Origin: an uncultured Moraxella sp.
GTDB lineage: Bacteria > Pseudomonadota > Gammaproteobacteria > Pseudomonadales > Moraxellaceae
Direction: 5' to 3'
Assembly: GCA_927911235.1 (NCBI GenBank)
Contig: CAKMOY010000117.1
Span: forward strand, 1 to 5,371
Length of the DNA: 5,371 nucleotides
The notes below the pieces were generated by a model. The model saw only the letters and a program-made list of their open reading frames with translations, did no database searches and was not told the DNA's origin. Shown here in pieces: positions 1 to 5,371 of the stretch. The translations under genes were made by a program, and so were the position numbers. The stretch's first letter is position 1. Each line of letters starts with the position of its first letter.

Positions 1-117
1 TAAAGTTGTTTCTGTATTTTCTACTTTTAAAGCATCATAAATTTTTGGTACGCTTTGACGGTCAAATTCAACGTCAATAACCGCGCCAATAATCTGTACA
101 ATACGACCGCTACTCAT
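1..117 (-). CDS. atpD: F1 ATP synthase subunit beta, N-terminal fragment (runs off left edge)
   Basis: This is the first 39 codons of the catalytic beta subunit of F1, starting at ATG 117-115 and open to the window edge. The visible protein begins [18 protein letters not shown], the conserved beta-barrel start of bacterial AtpD (compare GKIVQVIGAVVDVEF-type sequences). The nucleotide-binding domain lies outside the window, so no Walker motif can be checked. A strong ribosome binding site, AAGGAG at 129-124, lies 6 nt before the ATG and supports this start. The gene follows atpG after a 25-nt gap, its normal place in the operon, and atpC would be expected further left. Identification is secure from the N-terminus plus gene order. 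Confidence 0.95.
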   Translation of the reverse strand, partial: MSSGRIVQIIGAVIDVEFDRQSVPKIYDALKVENTETTL

Positions 118-142
118 TACGTTCTCCTTGAATTTAGGTCAA

Positions 143-1021
143 TTATGAAACAGCAGCAGCACCGCCAACGATTTCCGAAATTTCTCGGGTAATCGCCGCT
201 TGACGCAGCTTGTTGTAAACTAATTGTAAATCTTTGATTAAGTTGCCTGCATTATCGGTAGCTGCTTTCATCGCAACCATACGAGCAGATTGCTCAGAAG
301 CAATATTTTCCACCACACCTTGATAGACGACAGACTCAACATAACGTCCCATCAAACTATCAACCAAATCTTTGGCAGATGGTTCATAAATATAATCCCA
401 ACTATGCTCACGACTTGCCATTGTTTCATCATGCAAATCACTAGATGAAATCGGTACAAGCTGTTGCACATTGGGTTTTTGCGTCATGGCATTGATAAAT
501 TCATTATAAACCAAATAAATCTCATCAATTTCACCACGGTTAAACGCATCAAGCATCACTTGTACTGGCGTGCTTAATTGCTCAAAACTTGGGTTATCTC
601 CATAATGTGATTCGGCTGCAATCACCGTACCACCAAAGGTTTTGAAAAAGCTCACGCCTTTTTGACCAATCACCGCAAAACGAGCTTCTACGGATTGGCT
701 GTTTTTTTCTTTGACGTGTTGCATCAATTTTTTAAACAAATTGATATTCAAGCCACCTGCCAAGCCACGGTCTGATGTAACTACAATATAACCAACTCGG
801 TTCACCGCTCTTGAAGTCAAATAAGGGTGCTTATAATCAGGTGAAGCTTTTACCAAGTGAGAAACAACTCGACGCATATTATCAGCATAAGGTCTGCCTA
901 ATTGCATACGCTCTTGGGCACGACGCATCTTACTCGCTGCAACCATTTGCATGGCTCGAGTAATTTTTTGGGTACTTTTAATACTCGCAACTTTTGCTCG
1001 AATTTCTTTTAAACTTGCCAT
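143..1021 (-). CDS. atpG: F1 ATP synthase subunit gamma (central rotor shaft)
   Basis: Gamma is the central stalk that turns inside the alpha3-beta3 hexamer and couples c-ring rotation to catalysis. The 292-aa product is close to the E. coli length (287). The N-terminal helix contains the typical [22 protein letters not shown] block (residues about 14-35, key residues K-T-x-K-I-T-x-A-M), and the C-terminal helix carries the family signature [14 protein letters not shown] at 277-290. Together these form the antiparallel coiled coil of the shaft. The middle (about 75-200) is the Rossmann-like domain, including [11 protein letters not shown] near 82-92. The start is ATG 1021-1019; its ribosome binding site is weak (a GGA near 1031-1029). 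The frame is intact, unlike atpA just upstream, from which it is separated by 124 nt containing a hairpin. Confidence 0.98.
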   Translation of the reverse strand: MASLKEIRAKVASIKSTQKITRAMQMVAASKMRRAQERMQLGRPYADNMRRVVSHLVKASPDYKHPYLTSRAVNRVGYIVVTSDRGLAGGLNINLFKKLMQHVKEKNSQSVEARFAVIGQKGVSFFKTFGGTVIAAESHYGDNPSFEQLSTPVQVMLDAFNRGEIDEIYLVYNEFINAMTQKPNVQQLVPISSSDLHDETMASREHSWDYIYEPSAKDLVDSLMGRYVESVVYQGVVENIASEQSARMVAMKAATDNAGNLIKDLQLVYNKLRQAAITREISEIVGGAAAVS

Positions 1022-1083
1022 AAGTAATCCATACAGCTGGGTTTAGTTAATATTTTTAAAATTAACAAAATTTTGAAAATGAA

Positions 1084-1110
1084 CAAAGCACTTTTCTATG
1101 TGGTGCTTTG
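1084..1110 (-). repeat. Intercistronic hairpin between atpA and atpG
   Basis: The arms CAAAGCAC (1084-1091) and GTGCTTTG (1103-1110) are perfectly complementary, giving an 8-bp stem with an 11-nt loop. Two further outer pairs are possible across one mismatch. In the operon transcript it lies about 36 nt after the atpA stop and about 60 nt before the atpG start. The sequence after the stem is U-rich but interrupted (TTCATTTTC), so it is not a convincing intrinsic terminator. An mRNA-stabilising, processing or partial attenuation element is more likely. A second, weaker AT-only inverted repeat (GTTAAT 1046-1051 / ATTAAC 1061-1066) lies between it and atpG. The stem is seen; the function is inferred. 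Confidence 0.55.
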
Positions 1111-1145
1111 CTCATCTGTTTTGTGACAATACAACATTCTTTTAA

Positions 1146-2692
1146 TTAAAAAGAATGGTTTTGTTTAAATGTTTCAATCGCTGTTTTAAAAGTATTAGCA
1201 ATATCATCATTGTAGTTTGCCGTATCATCAATCTCTTGCATGAATGCACCATGTTGCTCACGCAAATAACGTAGCAAACCTTGCTCAAATGCACCAATTT
1301 TATTCACAGGGACATCTGCCAAGTAGCCTTCATTTGATGCAAAGATAACCGCAGCTTGTTCCGCAATTGACATTGGCGCATACTGATTTTGTTTCATCAA
1401 TTCAGTCACACGCTGACCGTGGTCAAGCTGTTTACGAGTGGCATCATCAAGGTCAGATGCAAACTGTGCAAACGCTGCCAACTCACGATACTGTGCTAAG
1501 GCTGTACGAAATACCGCCTGATAGTTTTTTTGATGATTTTGGTTTGTGCTGCACCACCCACACGAGATACCGAAATACCCGCATTGACCGCAGGACGAAT
1601 ACCTGAGTTAAATAGGCTTGACTCTAAGAAAATCTGACCATCAGTAATAGAAATTACGTTAGTTGGTACGAATGCAGAAACGTCACCTGCTTGGGTTTCA
1701 ATGATTGGCAAGGCAGTCAATGAACCTGTTTTACCAGTTACCGCACCATTGGTGAATTTTTCCACATAGTCTGCATTCACACGAGAAGCACGCTCTAATA
1801 GACGTGAATGTAGATAGAATACGTCACCTGGATAGGCTTCACGTCCTGGTGGACGGCGTAATAGTAACGAGATTTGACGATAAGCAACCGCTTGTTTTGA
1901 CAAGTCATCATAAATAATCAAAGCGTCTTCACCACGGTCACGGAAATACTCACCCATAGTACAACCAGAATAAGGGGCGATATACTGTAGTGATGCTGGC
2001 TCTGAAGCTGACGCAACAACCACTGTTGTATATTCTAATGCGCCTGTTTCTTCTAATTTACGTACCACGTTGGCAATGGTTGAACGTTTTTGACCAACCG
2101 CAACATAGATACATTTAATACCAGAGGCTTTTTGTGCAATGATTGCGTCAATCGCCATGGCAGTTTTACCAGTTTGACGGTCACCAATGATAAGCTCACG
2201 CTGACCACGTCCGATTGGAATCATGGTATCAACTGATTTATAGCCTGTCATAACAGGTTCATCAACTGATTGACGGTCAATTACACCTGGTGCAATTTTT
2301 TCAACTTTATCAGTTAATTTTGCGTTAATAGGACCTTTACCATCAATTGGATTACCCAGTGCATCTACGACACGACCTAGCAATTCAGGACCGACTGGTA
2401 CTTCTAAAATACGACCTGTACAATAGGCTTTTTGACCTTCTTGTAGGTTTAAGTAGTCACCTAATACAACAGCACCAACTGAGTCTTGCTCAAGGTTTAA
2501 TGCCATACCATAGATGCCACCTTCAAATTCAATCATTTCGCCGTACATGGCATCTTCAAGACCATGAATCTGTACGATACCGTCAGACACCATAACGATA
2601 GTGCCTTCATTTTTTGCTGTGGCACCCGCAGTCAGGTCTTGAATTCGCTGCTTAATCAGATTACTGATTTCCGCTGGATTCAATTGTTGCAT
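1146..2692 (-). CDS. atpA: F1 ATP synthase subunit alpha, reading frame broken by two 1-nt insertions
   Basis: Alpha is the non-catalytic nucleotide-binding subunit of F1. From ATG 2692 the frame encodes an intact N-terminal barrel and nucleotide-binding domain: Walker A GDRQTGKT at 170-177, [11 protein letters not shown] near 256-266, the alpha/beta signature [10 protein letters not shown] at 367-376 and the arginine finger R377 (SRVGG; Arg376 in E. coli). After IIKK (386-389) the frame goes wrong and stops at TAG 1498-1496. The conserved continuation [14 protein letters not shown] is recovered by removing one A from the A7 run (1525-1531) and one T from a TTT run (1509-1511, minus-strand sense). 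The C-terminal helical domain then continues to TAA 1148-1146, giving 514 aa (E. coli 513). The downstream piece has no start of its own: its first possible start, TTG at 1481, is the Leu of QYREL. AAGGAA at 2706-2701 is the ribosome binding site. Sequencing error is the likeliest cause; a true pseudogene is the alternative. Confidence 0.95.
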
Positions 2693-2700
2693 TGCACTGT

Positions 2701-2706
2701 TTCCTT
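2701..2706 (-). promoter_or_regulatory. Ribosome binding site of atpA
   Basis: AAGGAA read on the minus strand lies 8 nt before ATG 2692-2690. This is normal spacing and fixes the atpA start at [10 protein letters not shown], matching the usual alpha N-terminus. The atpH-atpA gap is 52 nt and otherwise AT-rich, with no other recognisable signal. Confidence 0.75.
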
Positions 2707-2744
2707 AAATTGATACTAACTATTTATTATTTAACAAAAAATAA

Positions 2745-3343
2745 TTAACTAATTAGCTGTGTTTTTAACTGTTTTAATTTGCCACGCACAGAATCATCAA
2801 TCACTTTATCGCCAACTTTAATGGTAAGCCCACCAATTAGGCTTGGGTCAACCTCAACCTGCAAAATGACTTCTGCATTTAATGAAGTTGATAAACGGTT
2901 TTCAAGTAAAAGCTCTTGTGCCTTTGTTAATGGAAATGCCGATGTGACATAGGCATTGACTTCTTTGGCATCGGCTGCTTTTAACAAGCCAAAACGCTCG
3001 TGAATAATGGTAATAACGCCAAACGTTCTTGCTCTGCAAGTTGGGTTAAATAATTTACGAACGCATTATCTGTTGGTTGACCACCCTCAATAGCCGTGCT
3101 TAATGCTTTAAAAACATTGTTGCTATCTTCAGGTGCAGTTTGATTGTATAAATCTGTTAAAGTGGTGACTTTGGCAGTAGCGGCAATTGCTGGATTATGT
3201 AAATATTCTGCAAATGCTTTATCACTAACGATGGCATTCATAACGGCTAGATAGTCTTGCCATTCGCTGATAGCATGATGCTCTTTAGCATAGTCAAATG
3301 CTGCTTTTGCATACGGTCTTGCTAAGGTTGATAAATCAGCCAT
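2745..3343 (-). CDS. atpH: F1 ATP synthase subunit delta, reading frame broken by one missing base
   Basis: Delta sits on top of F1 and joins the alpha N-termini to the b dimer of the peripheral stalk. The N-terminal part is typical (LARPYAKAAFDYA, residues 6-18; helical domain), running through QERLALLPL near 105-113. The frame then yields a nonsense tail and stops at TAA 2983-2981. Adding one base near 3003-3010 restores xHERFGLLKAADAKEVN and reads through to TAA 2747-2745. The restored C-terminal domain has VEVDPSLIGGLTIKVGDKVI and SVRGKL, the delta signature region. The repaired length is 199 aa, about 20 more than E. coli (177), with the extra residues in the second half of the N-terminal domain. 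Two ATGs are adjacent (3346 and 3343). The second gives MADLSTLARPY, like relatives, and better ribosome binding site spacing. The single lost base in otherwise conserved sequence suggests a sequencing error. Confidence 0.94.
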
Positions 3344-3346
3344 CAT

Positions 3347-3352
3347 ATCCTC
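3347..3352 (-). promoter_or_regulatory. Ribosome binding site deciding the atpH start
   Basis: GAGGAT on the minus strand abuts the first ATG (3346-3344), too close for efficient initiation there. It leaves a short but usable 4-nt gap after GAGGA to the second ATG (3343-3341). This favours initiation at the second ATG, producing MADLSTLARP rather than MMADLSTLARP. Confidence 0.55.
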
Positions 3353-3368
3353 ACTATACTATTGCCAC

Positions 3369-3839
3369 TTATAATTTGGTCGCCAATTGGTTTAACATAT
3401 TAGCATGTACTTCTGGATTGACCTTTTCTTGCAAAATTTTCTCAGCACCAAGTACAGAAAGTTCGGCAACTTGTGCACGAAGGCTTTCACGGGCTTTGTT
3501 AATTTCTTGGTCAATTGCATCACGAGCTTGTTGGCGAATACGCTCACCTTCGGCTTGTGCTTGTAATTTTGCATCTTCAATCATTTGATTAGCACTTTTA
3601 TTCGCTTGGTCAATGAGTGAAGCTGCTTTTGCTTTTGCGGCTGCTAGCTCTTTATCAGCAGTTTCAGTCGCACTTGCCAAATCGGCTTTCGCTTTTTCGG
3701 CAGCATTTAAGCCATCTGCAATTTTGCGTTGGCGGTCTGAAATGGCGGCAGCCAATGGTGGCCATACAAACTTCATGCAAAATATCACAAAAATAGCAAA
3801 TGCAATTGATTGTCCAATTAGGGTTGCATTGATATTCAC
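3369..3839 (-). CDS. atpF: Fo ATP synthase subunit b (peripheral stalk)
   Basis: Subunit b is a membrane-anchored dimer that forms the stator linking Fo subunit a to delta and alpha of F1. The 156-aa product is the same length as E. coli b. It starts [20 protein letters not shown], with one N-terminal membrane helix (about 5-26), then FVWPPL and the conserved Arg36 (SDRQRKI, residues 34-40). From about 45 to 135 it is a long, charged, Ala-rich helix, as expected of the right-handed coiled coil, and it ends in the delta-binding region near AEKILQEKV. The start codon is GTG at 3839-3837, the only one of the operon's full genes not to use ATG. It is supported by GAGGG at 3852-3848 (8-nt spacing) and by homology from residue 1. 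The gap to atpH is 25 nt, consistent with co-translation. Confidence 0.97.
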   Translation of the reverse strand: MNINATLIGQSIAFAIFVIFCMKFVWPPLAAAISDRQRKIADGLNAAEKAKADLASATETADKELAAAKAKAASLIDQANKSANQMIEDAKLQAQAEGERIRQQARDAIDQEINKARESLRAQVAELSVLGAEKILQEKVNPEVHANMLNQLATKL

Positions 3840-3847
3840 TTCAGAAT

Positions 3848-3852
3848 CCCTC
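3848..3852 (-). promoter_or_regulatory. Ribosome binding site supporting the GTG start of atpF
   Basis: GAGGG on the minus strand is 8 nt upstream of GTG 3839-3837. No in-frame ATG nearby would give the conserved [11 protein letters not shown]-terminus, so the ribosome binding site and homology together fix the GTG start. Confidence 0.7.
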
Positions 3853-3875
3853 GTTAATTAAGTTTCTTCTATCCT

Positions 3876-3900
3876 CGTTCACAGCAAAATACTGTGAACG
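3876..3900 (-). repeat. Perfect 9-bp hairpin between atpE and atpF
   Basis: CGTTCACAG (3876-3884) and CTGTGAACG (3892-3900) are exact reverse complements separated by 7 nt. In the operon mRNA the hairpin starts about 20 nt after the atpE stop and ends about 24 nt before the atpF ribosome binding site. No T-run follows (the next bases are purine-rich), so it is not an intrinsic terminator. Its position, just after the gene whose product is needed in most copies, suits a 3' stability or RNase-processing element that lets atpE be expressed above atpF. That role is inferred. Confidence 0.65.
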
Positions 3901-3920
3901 GTGTACTGATAGCCTACCTA

Positions 3921-4169
<249 letters not shown>

Positions 4170-4176
4170 CTAAATA

Positions 4177-4192
4177 TCCTCATTGTTAAAAA
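4177..4192 (-). promoter_or_regulatory. atpE translation initiation region with U-rich element
   Basis: Directly after the atpB stop the minus strand reads TTTTTAAC (4192-4185), followed by the ribosome binding site GAGGA (4181-4177), 7 nt before the ATG. The E. coli atpE initiation region is known for an upstream U-rich enhancer of high translation, and as recalled it also contains a TTTTAAC stretch before its ribosome binding site. The resemblance is short and could be coincidence in AT-rich DNA. Confidence 0.45.
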
Positions 4193-5080
<888 letters not shown>

Positions 5081-5107
5081 CTATATTGAGTCAATAAAAA
5101 TTGAGTG

Positions 5108-5132
5108 GGGTTTATTTGTTAAAAATGAACCC
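5108..5132 (-). promoter_or_regulatory. Inverted repeat in the presumed atpB 5' leader
   Basis: GGGTTTATTT (5108-5117) pairs with AAATGAACCC (5123-5132) across a 5-nt loop, 9 of 10 positions matching. In the minus-strand transcript the one mismatch is C-A. It would lie about 12 nt into the predicted transcript and end some 42 nt before the atpB start. It could be a 5' stabilising stem or, if DNA, an operator. No T-run follows, so it is not a terminator. Confidence 0.4.
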
Positions 5133-5150
5133 GTTTTAAAAACCCTGTCT

Positions 5151-5180
5151 ATATTAATGCAAATGTTACCTTTTTGTAAA
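5151..5180 (-). promoter_or_regulatory. Candidate sigma70 promoter of the atp operon
   Basis: On the minus strand, a -35 box TTTACA (5180-5175, 5 of 6 to consensus) is followed after 18 nt by a -10 box TAATAT (5156-5151, 4 of 6 to consensus). The predicted start of transcription is near 5144, giving a leader of about 80 nt before atpB. Phased A/T tracts lie just upstream, where an UP element or curved DNA would act. In such AT-rich sequence several weak matches exist, so the exact boxes are uncertain, but this is the best-placed pair. Confidence 0.45.
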
Positions 5181-5202
5181 GTTTATTTTTGACAAAATTG
5201 CA

Positions 5203-5299
5203 TTTTTTTTGCTTTTTTACAATATTTATTAAAATTTATCGGTAAATAGCTAAAAAAATCTATTTTTAGGTATTTTTTGAGCATTTTTTGCAATAAAAA
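5203..5299. other. Phased A/T tracts, predicted curved DNA
   Basis: A or T runs recur about every 10-11 bp: T8 at 5203-5210, T6 at 5213-5218, AAAATTT at 5231-5237, A7 at 5252-5258, T5 at 5263-5267, T6 at 5273-5278, T6 at 5284-5289 and A5 at 5295-5299. The last five have centres about 10-11 bp apart. Such phasing adds up to intrinsic curvature. It lies roughly 60-155 bp upstream of the predicted transcription start, where curvature often aids promoters or recruits nucleoid proteins. Confidence 0.5.
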
Positions 5300-5371
5300 T
5301 CCGATATTAATTCAAGGTGTTTTGGATAAAAATCTGCAATATATGTTTACATTTGTAAGCGATTTTTGGCA

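Noticed and set aside
1367..1606. 79-codon open frame on the plus strand across the atpA lesion
   Set aside because: It is antisense to the conserved alpha C-terminal coding sequence, has no recognisable domain, and its length is explained by codon bias of atpA on the other strand.
2347..2595. 82-codon plus-strand frame within atpA
   Set aside because: It is antisense to the well-conserved alpha N-terminal region; no ribosome binding site or family resemblance.
3392..3580. 62-codon minus-strand frame inside atpF in another frame
   Set aside because: It lies wholly inside subunit b coding sequence; the Lys-rich translation is an out-of-frame reading of the coiled coil.
3298..3588. 96-codon plus-strand frame spanning the atpH start and atpF end
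   Set aside because: It is a shadow of atpH/atpF coding; the Ser/Ala/Arg-rich composition is what the reverse strand of an Ala/Lys/Gln-rich coiled coil gives.
3613..3861. 82-codon plus-strand frame opposite atpF
   Set aside because: It is Ala/Ser-rich low-complexity translation antisense to atpF, with no supporting start signal.
3876..3900. Rho-independent terminator between atpE and atpF
   Set aside because: The stem is good, but the transcript after it is purine-rich with no U-run, and essential operon genes follow.
5345..5360. Imperfect palindrome GTTTACA-TT-TGTAAGC as a regulator operator
   Set aside because: It is short, has one mismatch, lies in AT-rich DNA and matches no operator I can name with confidence; it is noted only inside the non-coding region entry.
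5343..5371. Possible start of a divergent plus-strand gene (ATG 5343, MFTFVSDFW to the edge)
   Set aside because: Only nine codons are visible, no ribosome binding site is properly spaced, and the sequence matches no family I recognise; it needs sequence beyond the edge.

Overview
The window holds most of an F1Fo ATP synthase (atp) operon, entirely on the minus strand, so transcription runs from right to left. Gene order in the direction of transcription is atpB (a), atpE (c), atpF (b), atpH (delta), atpA (alpha), atpG (gamma) and the first 39 codons of atpD (beta), which runs off the left edge. This is the canonical proteobacterial order; atpC would be expected further left. No second system and no mobile element, tRNA, rRNA or CRISPR array was found.

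The low GC content and the protein sequences (bacterial subunits with E. coli-like catalytic and proton-path residues) suggest a gammaproteobacterium of the Moraxellaceae, most likely Moraxella or a close relative. That placement is from memory of family sequences and has not been searched.

Region by region: 5066-5371 is an AT-rich non-coding leader and upstream region. It has a plausible sigma70 promoter (5151-5180), an inverted repeat in the presumed 5' leader (5108-5132), and a series of A/T tracts spaced about one helical turn apart (5203-5299) that should curve the DNA. No atpI lies directly upstream of atpB in this window. Fo genes occupy 3369-5065: atpB and atpE are 23 nt apart, and atpE and atpF are separated by 81 nt containing a perfect 9-bp hairpin. 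F1 genes occupy 1-3343, with a further hairpin in the 124-nt atpA-atpG gap.

The main anomaly is that two core genes are broken as sequenced. atpA carries two single-base insertions about 16-20 nt apart near codons 388-395, and atpH lacks one base near codon 114. The protein sequence on both sides of each lesion is intact and conserved. Once repaired, the products are 514 aa (alpha) and 199 aa (delta). The pattern (homopolymer-associated indels in otherwise undamaged genes) points to sequencing or consensus errors rather than real pseudogenes, but raw reads are needed to decide.

Together the genes encode a proton-driven rotary ATP synthase. Subunit a (essential Arg229) and the c ring (Asp61) form the proton path, b and delta form the peripheral stalk, alpha and beta form the catalytic hexamer, and gamma forms the rotating shaft.
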